Positions 1 through 8,378 of a stretch of DNA of 23,524 bases are shown here, piece after piece (the stretch's first letter is position 1; every line of letters begins with the position of its first letter). This DNA is from Chloroflexota bacterium. GTDB taxonomy: Bacteria > Chloroflexota > Anaerolineae > J102. Made by a program: the position numbers and the translations under genes. The stretch is from the NCBI GenBank assembly GCA_003353825.1, contig PIVW01000029.1, forward strand, positions 1-23,524, read 5' to 3'. The notes beneath the pieces are model-generated. The model had not been told where the DNA came from. It was given only the letters and a program-made list of their open reading frames with translations, and did not search any database.

Positions 1-1
1 G

Positions 2-100
2 GATGAGGAAGTCGAACTAGAAGAAGCCGTTGCCGAAGCGGACGCTGAGATCGACGAGACGGCCGATAATCTCGCGGACAGAACCGCAACAGAGGTCTAG
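2..100 (+). CDS. C-terminal end of an unidentified acidic protein (partial)
   Basis: The reading frame is open from the window edge to a TAG at 98-100. It encodes 32 residues ending in DRTATEV. The tail is strongly acidic and alanine/glutamate-rich (DEEVELEEAVAEADAEIDE), as in flexible or coiled C-terminal tails. The rest of the gene lies outside the window, so no family can be named. Its acidic composition resembles the low-complexity part of the next gene, which starts 115 bp downstream on the same strand, but I see no direct evidence that the two are related. Confidence 0.5.
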   Translation, partial: DEEVELEEAVAEADAEIDETADNLADRTATEV

Positions 101-215
101 ATCCCTTAACTAGCGCCTAATACTTCAGCACATGTGGCACATAGATACCACAAAGTCACTGCATCACATATTAATACCTAACTATCATTCCACCTTGCAT
201 TCAAAGGGGTGATCC

Positions 216-2294
216 ATGAGTTATGATCGTCCTCCATATTGGTATCCAGGTTTCGACAGGTTAAAGCTTATTGGCACTGGCGCATTTGCTGGTTTGCTAC
301 TGGTGCTTATCATCGCCTTGCCTGGGAGCGAAACGTTGACCTCGGAAACGCCAGACACAGTGGCGGTCGTCTCTCCTATGCCCGATGGCGAGACGACTCC
401 GGGTAAAAGCCCCGACAGTGTTAGCGGCACACCGACACCTGCTGACGACGCTACGTCAACAGAAGAGGAAGAGGCCACTAGCGGTGCTGAGGAACAAGAC
501 TTCGATATTGGCGAAGGCACGGCTGAGGGCGCCGATCCCCCCCCATCAGAAACAGGCGAGGATGATGGTGCGACACCAGGAGAGGGTGTGTCCGGCGTTG
601 AAGCACCCGGCGCAGACGAAGCCACAGATAGCAAAGACTCGGAAGCTGGCGAAGAGGGTTCGACGCCTGCCGAGGGTGAGGAATCTGCCAGTGATGAACA
701 AGCTACTGACGCTGAGGATTCCGTAGACGAAACTGGCGAAGGTGATACGGCCAGCGATGAAGAGGCTGCGGATGAAGAATCCGCCTCTGACGAAGCCGCT
801 GATAATGAAGACTCTGAAGCCGGCGAAGAGGGTTCGACGCCTGCTGAAGGGGAGGAACCCGCCACGGGTGAAGAAGTTACTGACACGGGAGACGCTACTG
901 ACGAAAGTGGCGAAGGTGATACGGCCAGCGAGGAAGAGGCTGCCGGTGAAGAATCAACCGATGACGAGGCCGCTGCTGGCGATGATACCGAAATCGGCGA
1001 AGAGAGTTCAACACCTGCTGAAGGGGGGGAACCCGCCGCAGGTGACGACGCTACTGACGTTGAGGATGCAGCTGACGAAAGTGGCGAAGGTGATACGGCC
1101 AGCGAGGAAGAAGCTGCCGACGAAGAATCAACCGATGACGAGGCCACTGCTGGCGATGATACCGAAACCGGCGAAAAGAGTTCAACACCTGCTGAAGGGG
1201 AGGAACCCGCCACGGGTGAAGAAGTTACTGACACGGAAGACGCTACTGACGAAACTGGCGAAGGTGAAGGTGCCGGTGATGACACCGAGGCCGGCGAAGA
1301 TGATTCTGCCGCTGAAGGAACCGCTCCTAGCGAAGAAGGTTTAACACCTGGCGCGAAACCTGGTGATAGTGATAAGCCGGATACCGGCGACGAGACCACC
1401 ACCAGTGACGGCGATACCACAAGCGAAGCTGATGCCGAAGAACAACAAACGCCCAGCACCGGTGTTGAAGTCGCGATCACAGAAGAGGACGATACGAACA
1501 CCATCACAGGCAAAGATCCACCCGGCACACACGTCATACTGCAGCAGGATGGCGTAGTTGTCGGCAAAACAACTACAGATGAAGATGGATCATGGAGTCT
1601 GCCACTGCTTGAAGTCGTAACACCTGATGCTACGGTGCAGGTTGTGGTAGAAGGTAAGGATGGGACGGTCCTTTCGACCACAGATGTCTCTGGGATGGTC
1701 AAAGAAGCCACACAAGATGTCGTAGCAGCAAATAGGCTAACCACTATCCTTAACAACAGGCGACCCACATTTAGTGGTAATACGGTCCCAGGAGCTATCG
1801 TCCGCCTGTTCGACGGCAACAGGAGAATTGCCCAGAAGAAAGCAGGTAAGCAAGGAAACTGGTACATTGCCGTTTCGTATCCACTCACAGTCGGGAATCA
1901 CACATTGCGCCTGGCCGTGATATCAGATGGAAAACGTATCGCCACTCAGACCTTCGAAGTCACAATCCCGGCAGGCGCGCCAGCGATCAGGCCGCCTAGA
2001 ATCGTAAGACCTAGGTATGGTCTGGCATTTCCTGGTAAAGTAATTCGAGGTACTGCGCCAAAAGATAGCACCCTAGGCATCTATATTGACAGAGTACTGG
2101 TGGATACAGTTTTGACCAATAGAAAAGGCCGCTGGCAATACGAATTTGATAACATGCCGGATGGAAACTACATACTGCGCGTAGCAATCCTGGATGAGCA
2201 GGGCAACGTGCTCAGCGAATCAAGGGCCGTCAAGATCGAGTTCGACGCAGGTGACCCACCCTATCTGCTCCCCATCACTGGCAGTGCTTCATAA
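216..2294 (+). CDS. Membrane-anchored acidic repeat protein with C-terminal Ig-like domains
   Basis: This 692-residue protein is probably exposed on the cell surface. A short basic N-terminus is followed by one hydrophobic segment (about residues 17-37, GAFAGLLLVLIIALPG) that should act as a membrane anchor. Residues 40-420 are a low-complexity stretch rich in Glu, Asp, Thr, Ala and Gly. Within it a 58-residue unit (typical core GEESSTPAEGEEPATGEE) recurs about 3.7 times from residue 141 to about 355. Three beta-sandwich, Ig-like modules follow, at about 423-505, 510-590 and 595-685. They carry signatures such as GxxxPGTxVxLxxDG and DEDGSWSLPL that resemble bacterial Big_6-type domains. The start is supported by an AAAGGGGTG ribosome-binding site 5 nt upstream. 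The likely role is an extended stalk or adhesin-like spacer, inferred from architecture only. No catalytic motif is visible. Confidence 0.85.
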   Translation: MSYDRPPYWYPGFDRLKLIGTGAFAGLLLVLIIALPGSETLTSETPDTVAVVSPMPDGETTPGKSPDSVSGTPTPADDATSTEEEEATSGAEEQDFDIGEGTAEGADPPPSETGEDDGATPGEGVSGVEAPGADEATDSKDSEAGEEGSTPAEGEESASDEQATDAEDSVDETGEGDTASDEEAADEESASDEAADNEDSEAGEEGSTPAEGEEPATGEEVTDTGDATDESGEGDTASEEEAAGEESTDDEAAAGDDTEIGEESSTPAEGGEPAAGDDATDVEDAADESGEGDTASEEEAADEESTDDEATAGDDTETGEKSSTPAEGEEPATGEEVTDTEDATDETGEGEGAGDDTEAGEDDSAAEGTAPSEEGLTPGAKPGDSDKPDTGDETTTSDGDTTSEADAEEQQTPSTGVEVAITEEDDTNTITGKDPPGTHVILQQDGVVVGKTTTDEDGSWSLPLLEVVTPDATVQVVVEGKDGTVLSTTDVSGMVKEATQDVVAANRLTTILNNRRPTFSGNTVPGAIVRLFDGNRRIAQKKAGKQGNWYIAVSYPLTVGNHTLRLAVISDGKRIATQTFEVTIPAGAPAIRPPRIVRPRYGLAFPGKVIRGTAPKDSTLGIYIDRVLVDTVLTNRKGRWQYEFDNMPDGNYILRVAILDEQGNVLSESRAVKIEFDAGDPPYLLPITGSAS
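636..1280 (+). repeat. 174-bp in-frame tandem repeats (about 3.7 units)
   Basis: Units start at about 636, 810, 984 and 1158. Each encodes 58 residues beginning DSEAGEEGSTPAEGEE or a variant (DTEIGEESSTPAEGGE, DTETGEKSSTPAEGEE). Units 2-4 are closest to one another. The fourth is cut short after GEGEGAGD. The unit length is a multiple of three, so expansion or contraction keeps the frame, which suggests length variation between strains. Confidence 0.85.
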
Positions 2295-2360
2295 GAAGAG
2301 ACGTGTCTTCTGAGCACAATCTCAGTAGATGCGCAGCCGCTAATTACACCGTAATATCCT

Positions 2361-2398
2361 GCACAGCCGCACCTGGCCTGGGTCGGCTGTGCTTTGTT
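2361..2398 (+). terminator. Probable intrinsic terminator
   Basis: A perfect 9-bp stem, GCACAGCCG (2361-2369) with CGGCTGTGC (2384-2392), closes a 14-nt loop and is followed by TTTGTTAT. It lies 66 bp downstream of the Ig-repeat gene and fits termination of that transcript. The U-tract is imperfect. Confidence 0.6.
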
Positions 2399-2431
2399 AT
2401 GCATGGCCTCAGACTCCTTGGATGTAAAATC

Positions 2432-2460
2432 TGGAGTTTTTTTCTGCCAATCTGTATAAT
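2432..2460 (+). promoter_or_regulatory. Candidate sigma70-type promoter
   Basis: A perfect TATAAT is at 2455-2460. The matching -35 region at 17-bp spacing (TGGAGT, 2432-2437) is poor. If it is used, the LysM/M23 lipoprotein mRNA would carry a leader of about 165 nt. The rest of 2461-2633 shows no gene. Confidence 0.3.
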
Positions 2461-2633
2461 TCTATGTGGTCGCTTGCCAAATTAAGTGGCGTCTGAAATG
2501 AAACTTAGTTTCGCTGGCGCAAGTACTTGGTCAAACTCCTAATTTTCGAAAGACCACGAGTAGGCTTTGTACCTCCAGTTTCATACCTTGCTTAACTTAT
2601 TAAAATCAAGCAGATAATTCCCCCGCCCTACCT

Positions 2634-4259
2634 GTGATTACAATAGTCGTCAAACGCGTACGCCCAATCATCCCCCTACTCTTAATTCTGGCATTGAGCT
2701 TTTTGACAGTTGGATGTCAACGATCTCAGACACAGACCGGAGGGGCTGGAGCAGAGAAGGGTGCAATTGCTGTAACACCTGGTGGCCTTGCTCAGCCCAC
2801 ACCGAAAGCTACGAGCACAGCACCGGCCACGGCAACACTAACCGTGAAGGGATCGAATGCGATACAGAGAAAAGCCGGGCAAACCCCATCGCCTCGGTTG
2901 ACCCCCAGCGCCACGCCAACACTAACACAAACGCCCCTTGTGGTTCCGACGCTTGGCCCTACCGTCGCAGCCGATCTCGCTCTGGAATTCACCAGTGTCC
3001 GGCCTGATGAGTTCCTCTCCACCGTCGCCGCTCGCTATGGTGTCTCAGTCGATGATATCGTGAAGTTCAGCGTTATCGAAAATCCAGATTTCGTGGCGAT
3101 TGGGCAAGGACTGATCATCCCACATCGCACCAGCCACTATACACCAGTAGAATCACTACTACCAGACAGCGAATTCGTCTATGGTCTGGGATACGTCGAT
3201 TTCGACATCGCAGAGTTTATCGACAGCCAGGGTGGCTATCTGGCGAGTTTTACCATGCGCGTTGCGGGCGGAAAAACATGGAGCGGTGCAGATGTCATCG
3301 AACGCATAGCAAGGCGTTATAGCATCGGACCGCGTGTGTTGTTGGCGCTGCTGGAGGCCAAAAGTGGTTGGGTCACAAACCCAGAGCCCGAGCAACAAGC
3401 CATTGATCGGCCGCTGGGCCATAATGGTGGAGCCACAGGACTGCTCGCTCAGTTCGAATGGGCAGCCAATGCCCTGAACAAAGGCTTTTACGGCTGGCTG
3501 GATCGAGGAGAAACCGCCATCCGCTTTCATAATGGCGTACTAGCAAGAGGCGCACCTGGATTGAATCCAGCTACCGTTGCCATACACAGGATGCTGGCAC
3601 GAGACATCCACTATAAGAACATAGAAGCAGAAACTACTGCGTTTAGTGAAGCATACAACAAGCTCTTCGGCGATCCCTGGGCATTGGATGCCGGCCCGGT
3701 ACTACCGGCGGGTTTAGAGCAGCCTGCTCTTCAGCTTCCCTGGACAGACGAGGAGATATGGTATCTGACGGGAGGGCCACACGGAGGTTGGGGCAGCGGC
3801 AGTAGTTGGGCTGCGCTCGATTTTGTCCCCGACGATGTTATCGCCGGAAGCTGTGAGATAACCGGCAGTTGGGCAGCAGCAGCAGCCCCCGGAGTGGTTG
3901 CGCTCAATACGGACGGTGAGCTACTTATCGATTTGGATATGGATGGAGATATCCGCACGGGATGGGTTCTGCAGTATCTGCATATCTCCGACCGCGTGGC
4001 GGAAGGCACAGTGGTAGAGGCCGGTGATCCGGTCGGCAGGCCAAGTTGCGCCGGTGGCTTTGCTCTGAGTTCGCATTTGCACGTGGCCAGAAGATTTAAC
4101 GGTGTATGGGTGGCGGCAGACGGGCCTGCGCCTTTCGTACTTGGGAATTGGCAGACCGAAGGCGACTTTGAGTACTTCGGTAGGCTCATCGCTGAAGATG
4201 GAAGAGTGGCGGAAGCTTGCGATTGCAGAAATGAAAAGATCAATCGTGTAACCTGGTGA
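2634..4259 (+). CDS. Lipoprotein with LysM-like and M23 peptidase-like domains
   Basis: This 541-residue cell-envelope protein has a signal peptide with the lipobox LTVGC (Cys28), so it should be a lipoprotein. Residues 30-110 are a Thr/Pro-rich linker. A LysM-like module follows (about 118-164, ending IGQGLIIPH), which would bind peptidoglycan. A middle alpha-helical region (about 216-350) resembles lytic-enzyme or amidase accessory domains but has no clear catalytic motif. The C-terminal M23/LytM-type domain (about 378-515) has GPHGGW (His383), WAALDF (Asp396), YLHIS (His450) and SHLHV (His481, His483), matching the metal and catalytic positions of M23 endopeptidases. The expected activity is peptide cross-link hydrolysis in the cell wall. 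The start is GTG and no good ribosome-binding site is visible, so a slightly different start is possible. Confidence 0.85.
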   Translation: MITIVVKRVRPIIPLLLILALSFLTVGCQRSQTQTGGAGAEKGAIAVTPGGLAQPTPKATSTAPATATLTVKGSNAIQRKAGQTPSPRLTPSATPTLTQTPLVVPTLGPTVAADLALEFTSVRPDEFLSTVAARYGVSVDDIVKFSVIENPDFVAIGQGLIIPHRTSHYTPVESLLPDSEFVYGLGYVDFDIAEFIDSQGGYLASFTMRVAGGKTWSGADVIERIARRYSIGPRVLLALLEAKSGWVTNPEPEQQAIDRPLGHNGGATGLLAQFEWAANALNKGFYGWLDRGETAIRFHNGVLARGAPGLNPATVAIHRMLARDIHYKNIEAETTAFSEAYNKLFGDPWALDAGPVLPAGLEQPALQLPWTDEEIWYLTGGPHGGWGSGSSWAALDFVPDDVIAGSCEITGSWAAAAAPGVVALNTDGELLIDLDMDGDIRTGWVLQYLHISDRVAEGTVVEAGDPVGRPSCAGGFALSSHLHVARRFNGVWVAADGPAPFVLGNWQTEGDFEYFGRLIAEDGRVAEACDCRNEKINRVTW

Positions 4260-4505
4260 TATCAATATTGGGGCATGGTTAAGCGTCAGAGTCCCGCATC
4301 TTCAGAAAAATTATTGTTCTGAGGATTAAGGATCAAAGATTAATGATAAGGGCGATCGGCAGGTGATATAGATGTTCAGATAATGATTTTGACTTTTTGC
4401 CAGACTTTCCCCTGGTAAATACGCCTGCAGATTCAAAATCTTTTTCTGGAAGACTATAGCGCCCAGGTCTACAGGTATACCGGTCTACAGGGTTCCAAAT
4501 CTCTA
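4260..4505. other. Gene-free spacer with a GTAGACC-type short repeat
   Basis: No credible coding region is seen in this spacer between convergent genes. At 4466-4493 the minus strand reads TGTAGACCGGTATACCTG, a partly palindromic motif. Its core GTAGACCGGTA recurs exactly at 22063-22073. Confidence 0.4.
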
Positions 4506-4557
4506 GCCAGACATCAGTCAAAAATAGCCACCACCCTATTTTTGACTGATGTCTGGC
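4506..4557. terminator. Perfect 22-bp inverted repeat, probable bidirectional terminator
   Basis: Left arm 4506-4527 and right arm 4536-4557 are perfectly complementary over 22 bp, around the 8-nt loop CCACCACC. The inner part of the stem is A/T-rich (CAAAAATAG/CTATTTTTG). It sits between two convergent genes, 10 bp from the stop of the phosphatase on the minus strand. No separate U-tract follows either arm. Termination is the simplest reading, but the absence of any mismatch is unusual. Confidence 0.55.
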
Positions 4558-4566
4558 ACTGGGGCG

Positions 4567-5244
4567 TTACATTTGTGTCTTCATCCAGGATTCTAAGACT
4601 GCTTTATGTTTGGATTGTAGTTTTGTCAGGGGGCGCTTCGACTTCAGAAGTTGATTGGCTTCGTCAAAGCTCATGCCCTCTTCTCGCATCAGGTAGGCTG
4701 CCAGGAGTGTTGCCGAGCGCCCGCGCCCTTTTGCACAATGCACCAACACTACCCGCCCCTCCTGAACTTCGTCCCGTATCCAACCGACAGCCTCGGTGAT
4801 AACTGCCTGATCAGGCACGCTGACATCAGGCACTTTATACTGCACATGGGATATGTGGTGAAGATCGTAATAGGCGGTTTCGTCCTGTCGTTCGGCACGG
4901 ATGTTGACAACGGCGCCGATACCATGATCTAGCAGCAATTCGTAATCACGGCGATAGGTCGGGGCGCCACCTAACCAGAGTTGAGGTGTCACCTCCGAAA
5001 ACCAATCGTGCGCCAAAATCCTTTCGTAGGTAAAACGGATGATGGGATATAGTTTGTCGAACAGCCTGTGAAAAAGACTGAGTTGGTGGTGGTTAGAATT
5101 GGAAGAGGTCAAAGGAGGGGTTTCCTGAATCGTGATGCAAAAATAATCGGTCTGAAGCAATGATAAACTGAACCACCGCTGAAATCCACTATTGCATCTG
5201 TACCGGTAGTGGCGCCGCATTTCCTTTTGCGACACTATCTCCAT
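4567..5244 (-). CDS. Dual-specificity/tyrosine protein phosphatase family protein
   Basis: The C-terminal 150 residues form a cysteine-based phosphatase domain. It carries the P-loop HCAKGRGRS (Cys170 nucleophile, Arg176), and an upstream Asp in VPDVSVPD is the likely general acid (Asp140 or Asp145). The substrate may be a phosphoprotein, phospholipid or other phosphomonoester; the sequence does not decide. The motif WLGGAPTYRRDYELLL before the domain is typical of bacterial DSP/PTPMT-like members. Residues 1-50 look poorly conserved and lack family character, so the true start may be internal (a TTG codon near residue 45 is possible). No strong ribosome-binding site is seen at either place. 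The gene stands alone and ends 10 bp from the 22-bp hairpin. Confidence 0.85.
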   Translation of the reverse strand: MEIVSQKEMRRHYRYRCNSGFQRWFSLSLLQTDYFCITIQETPPLTSSNSNHHQLSLFHRLFDKLYPIIRFTYERILAHDWFSEVTPQLWLGGAPTYRRDYELLLDHGIGAVVNIRAERQDETAYYDLHHISHVQYKVPDVSVPDQAVITEAVGWIRDEVQEGRVVLVHCAKGRGRSATLLAAYLMREEGMSFDEANQLLKSKRPLTKLQSKHKAVLESWMKTQM

Positions 5245-5258
5245 CCACTAGAAATCAT

Positions 5259-5287
5259 TTGTATCACACTGACGCCTTCGTTATACT
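5259..5287 (+). promoter_or_regulatory. Candidate promoter for the YcaQ-like gene
   Basis: TTGTAT (5259-5264) and TATACT (5282-5287) are separated by 17 bp and lie 71 bp before the start codon. The -10 matches 5 of 6 positions and the -35 only 3 of 6. Divergent placement with the phosphatase start supports a promoter-bearing intergenic region. Confidence 0.35.
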
Positions 5288-5357
5288 GTTCTAGAATAAT
5301 TTACCAACTCACATATCTCTGCCCACCACCTGGTTCCGCATTACTCCTCCCAACGGT

Positions 5358-6593
5358 ATGGCTGACACAATCGAAACCATCTCACATGAAACCAGGCGTA
5401 GATTCATCCTCGGCAAACAGGGGTTGTGGCCGGGCCGAAGATGGGCGGGTAAGCTAGGGGCAGAGACAGCACTACAATCCATCGAGGCCGTACAGGTCGA
5501 TCCGGTTTCGGTTGTTACGCAGAGCCATGACATTGTTCTTTGGGGACGTGTGAACGGCTACCAACCCGTATATCTTCTCGATCTTGCCTACAAAGAAAGG
5601 CGGTTTTTCGACTACGGAGGAGGTCTGATGATCTACCCGATGTCGGAGTTGCCCTGTTGGCGTGTGGCCATGGAACGGCAGAGATCTGGCGACCGTTTCG
5701 TCGAGTTCGACCGGGCGAATCCTGGCCTGCTGGATGCTGTTCGAGAAGAGGTAAAAAACCGGGGTCCGGTGCGAAGTCGGGAACTGCAGGGGCAGAGGGT
5801 GAATGCCTATCGCAGCAGCAAAGATACAGGGGTGGCCTTGTACAACCTGTGGCTGACCGGTGAGCTGATGACACACCATCGCCATGGAAAAGAACGGGTC
5901 TATGATTTCGCCGAAAACATCGTACCCTCTCATTATCAGTACAACGCCGGTATCGAAGAGGCCGAGGCGCGCTTTGCCCGCAAATCAATCGCTCTACCCG
6001 GTCTTACAAGCGCCAAAAAATTTCGGTATGGCTGGCGGGGATTCATCGCCCGCCCGGTTTCCGTTGGCGAATCCACAGAAAAACTCAATAGCATGATAGA
6101 GTCGGGTGAGGTGATGCCGGTTCGTATCGATGGACAGCAGGAAGAGTACTACATGCTGGCTGCCGACGCCCCACTTCTAGAGACTCTGCAGAACGGCCAA
6201 ATACCTGAGAGTTGGCAACCTATCGACGCTTTGACCACAGAGGAAGTCACTTTTCTGTCACCACTGGAATATGTCAGTGCCCGCAGGCGGGCAGGAAAGC
6301 TGTTCGATTTCGATTACATCTGGGAAATCTACAAGCCGGTTGCGCAACGACACTATGGCCCCTATACCATGCCTGTGTTGTTTGGTGATCGATTGGTCGC
6401 ACGCATGGATGCGAAAGTCGATCGGCAGAAACAGACGTTGCAAGTCAATGGCATTTGGCTAGAGGCCTGGTTCGACGTGGATGATAGTTTCAGACAAGCT
6501 TTCGAGCGAGGTTTGACCAGTTTCTTGGACTTTCTCGGTGTTAGCTCAACAACAAGACCACTTAATTTCGATAAAATAGCAGTGAAATCATGA
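5358..6593 (+). CDS. Winged-helix DNA glycosylase, YcaQ/AlkZ (HTH_42) family
   Basis: This 411-residue protein belongs to the HTH_42 superfamily of tandem winged-helix DNA glycosylases. Members remove alkylated bases or unhook interstrand crosslinks. The family catalytic motif is visible near the N-terminus as EAVQVDPV (Gln46-Val-Asp48), the QxD form used by YcaQ-like members rather than the QxQ form of AlkZ. Other family features are HDIVLWGRV (near residue 57), FFDYGGGLMIYPM, PSHYQY, the FLSPLEYVSARRRAGKLFDFDYIWE block and the C-terminal GDRLVARMDAKVDR. Length is normal for the family. The cytoplasmic role is probably repair of alkylation damage. The ATG lacks a good ribosome-binding site. 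The aminotransferase gene follows 30 bp downstream on the same strand and may be co-transcribed. Confidence 0.88.
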   Translation: MADTIETISHETRRRFILGKQGLWPGRRWAGKLGAETALQSIEAVQVDPVSVVTQSHDIVLWGRVNGYQPVYLLDLAYKERRFFDYGGGLMIYPMSELPCWRVAMERQRSGDRFVEFDRANPGLLDAVREEVKNRGPVRSRELQGQRVNAYRSSKDTGVALYNLWLTGELMTHHRHGKERVYDFAENIVPSHYQYNAGIEEAEARFARKSIALPGLTSAKKFRYGWRGFIARPVSVGESTEKLNSMIESGEVMPVRIDGQQEEYYMLAADAPLLETLQNGQIPESWQPIDALTTEEVTFLSPLEYVSARRRAGKLFDFDYIWEIYKPVAQRHYGPYTMPVLFGDRLVARMDAKVDRQKQTLQVNGIWLEAWFDVDDSFRQAFERGLTSFLDFLGVSSTTRPLNFDKIAVKS

Positions 6594-6623
6594 ATAAACT
6601 CACAGTGAGCGATTATAGAGGCA

Positions 6624-8018
6624 ATGATGAACCAGACTGATTATGCCCCACTCCTTAAGATGTTGTCAGAAGCCTACGCCCGCCACGCCCCAAGATCTGC
6701 GGCGCTGCAAGAACGGGCCGAATCAACACTCATCGACGGCGGCAGCCATGCAGTCCGTCTGATACAGCCTTTCCCGCCGCGCATCAAACGCAGTCAAGGC
6801 GCTTGGATCGAGGACGAGGACGGCAACCGCTTGCTCGACTTCTGGCAGGGTCATTTTGCCAATATTCTAGGCCACAACCCAGCGCTGGTAACCCAGGCTC
6901 TCGCTCAGGCGTTTAGCAATGGTTGGGGTTTGCAAAGCGGTTTTGTAGATCGCTTGCAGGTCGAGTTAGCGGAACTCCTCTGTGCACAAACGGGCCATGA
7001 ACGCATCCGCTTCACCACCAGCGGTTCCCTGGCGACGATGTATGCCACAATGTTGTCGCGCGCCGCCACTGGCCGCTCTCTTGTATTGAAGATGGGTGGT
7101 GGTTGGCATGGCTCCCAGCCCTGGGGATTGAAGGGTGTGCATTGGAATAATGGCTTTGACCAGCTCGAAAGTCTGGGATTGCCCCCTAGCTCGGATACAG
7201 ATGTGATCACAACCCCTTTCAATGACCTCGACCAACTTCAGCAGCATTTTCGCGAGCAGGGCGATCAGATAGCCTGCCTGATCATCGAACCGGTTATCGG
7301 CGGCGGGGGCATGATCCCTGCGGCAAGTGAGTTTTTACAAACTGCCCGCCAGCTTAGCGAACACCATGGCGCTGTACTCATCTGCGATGAAGTGATTACC
7401 GGTTTCCGATATCGAGCAGGGGATGTGGCGCAGTTGTACGGCGTCAAACCCGACCTGACCACCCTAGGAAAAATCATCGGGGGTGGGATGCCTCTGGCGG
7501 CAGTGGCAGGGCGTGCTGACATCCTGGATCAGGTCGGGCGAGTGGGCGGTCACGGTGTGGCCTTCTCTGGAGGAACTTACTGCGCCCATCCGGCCTCGCT
7601 GTTGGCTGCTAAAACGCTTGTTACCCACCTCATCGCGCGAGAAACTGAAATCTACTCGCAGCTTGGCGAGACTGGCGATGATATTCGCGCAATCGTGAAA
7701 GAGGCATTCAGTGGCGAAGGCATCCACGTTCGCTTCTCAGGGGACCAGATTCAAGACCTGCCCGCCGGTTCCTTGCATGGATTGGTCATCCCTCGAAAAC
7801 AGGGTTTGGCGCTGAACTCATCCGCCGAGGTATCGAATCCCAGCTTATGTCACACCCTGCTGGCCGATCGGATTATCCAACTCGCTTTCCTTTTGGAAGA
7901 CATCCACGTCATGCACGGCATCGGCTGTAACACCACCGCTCATGGCGAAAGTGAGGTTCAATACCTGGGTGAGGCCTGCCAGCGTGTGGCGAGACTACTG
8001 AAACCTTATGTATCGTAA
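6624..8018 (+). CDS. Class III PLP-dependent aminotransferase, glutamate-1-semialdehyde aminomutase-like
   Basis: This 464-residue fold-type I PLP enzyme has the class III pattern: an N-terminal EDEDGNRLLDFWQGHFANILGHNP block, VLICDEVITGFR (Asp255 pairing with the PLP ring nitrogen), and TTLGKIIGGGMPLAAVAGR with Lys283 as Schiff-base lysine. It resembles glutamate-1-semialdehyde aminomutases and related aspartate-family aminotransferases. It is longer than typical HemL (about 430), and TTSGSLATMYA stands in place of the usual NSGTEA. No other tetrapyrrole gene is nearby, so the exact substrate is unknown. Two adjacent ATG codons follow GAGGCA, a modest ribosome-binding site. The gene lies 30 bp after the glycosylase gene. 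Confidence 0.85.
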   Translation: MMNQTDYAPLLKMLSEAYARHAPRSAALQERAESTLIDGGSHAVRLIQPFPPRIKRSQGAWIEDEDGNRLLDFWQGHFANILGHNPALVTQALAQAFSNGWGLQSGFVDRLQVELAELLCAQTGHERIRFTTSGSLATMYATMLSRAATGRSLVLKMGGGWHGSQPWGLKGVHWNNGFDQLESLGLPPSSDTDVITTPFNDLDQLQQHFREQGDQIACLIIEPVIGGGGMIPAASEFLQTARQLSEHHGAVLICDEVITGFRYRAGDVAQLYGVKPDLTTLGKIIGGGMPLAAVAGRADILDQVGRVGGHGVAFSGGTYCAHPASLLAAKTLVTHLIARETEIYSQLGETGDDIRAIVKEAFSGEGIHVRFSGDQIQDLPAGSLHGLVIPRKQGLALNSSAEVSNPSLCHTLLADRIIQLAFLLEDIHVMHGIGCNTTAHGESEVQYLGEACQRVARLLKPYVS

Positions 8019-8061
8019 TTGTAGCGGCAATATGGTTGTGGTTCAACAGGATTTCGTGGGG

Positions 8062-8132
8062 TACTAGAAAGCGCGTGGTGCGTGATGTTTGTGCTAATGA
8101 ACCACGCCTTTTTAGTAGGAGCCACGCAAATT
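8062..8132 (+). repeat. REP-like hairpin element, copy A
   Basis: TACTAGAAAGCGCGTGGT (8062-8079) is nearly complementary to ACCACGCCTTTTTAGTA (8101-8117), giving an imperfect 17-bp stem with a 21-nt loop. It is followed by GGAGCCACGCAA. A related sequence lies at 23221-23303 with the same order of blocks: CTAGAAA, TGCGTGATG, CTAGTAGGAGC, ACGCAA. The two non-coding copies suggest a dispersed palindromic repeat family in this genome. The remaining gene-free stretch 8133-8378 shows nothing else I can name. Confidence 0.55.
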
Positions 8133-8378
8133 CCGAAAGAACCAAGGTTGTCAACGCTGTGGATCGTATCGGTTTGAACGAATGCCTTAGGACTGAAACA
8201 TCAATAACTTGCGGAACTCTACCCTTATTTCAGGAAGCAAATCGGCAATTTGTTCTGTTCTAAGTCCTCAACCACCTCATTTGCCAGACTCAATCAAATT
8301 AAACTACAATCAGCCTCCAAGACAATTGACCTTCCAAAACATTTGACAGCGCGCAACGATGATCAGAAGGAGTATCCT

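Noticed and set aside
742..1344. A 200-residue Lys/Arg-rich frame inside the repeat region
   Set aside because: It is a frame-shifted reading of the same 174-bp repeats and has no independent support.
221..1888. A 555-residue open frame antisense to the acidic repeat gene
   Set aside because: It is a Ser/Val/Pro-rich mirror of the GAA/GAC-rich repeats. It has no domain and no ribosome-binding site, and the sense strand has a clear anchor and Ig-like domains.
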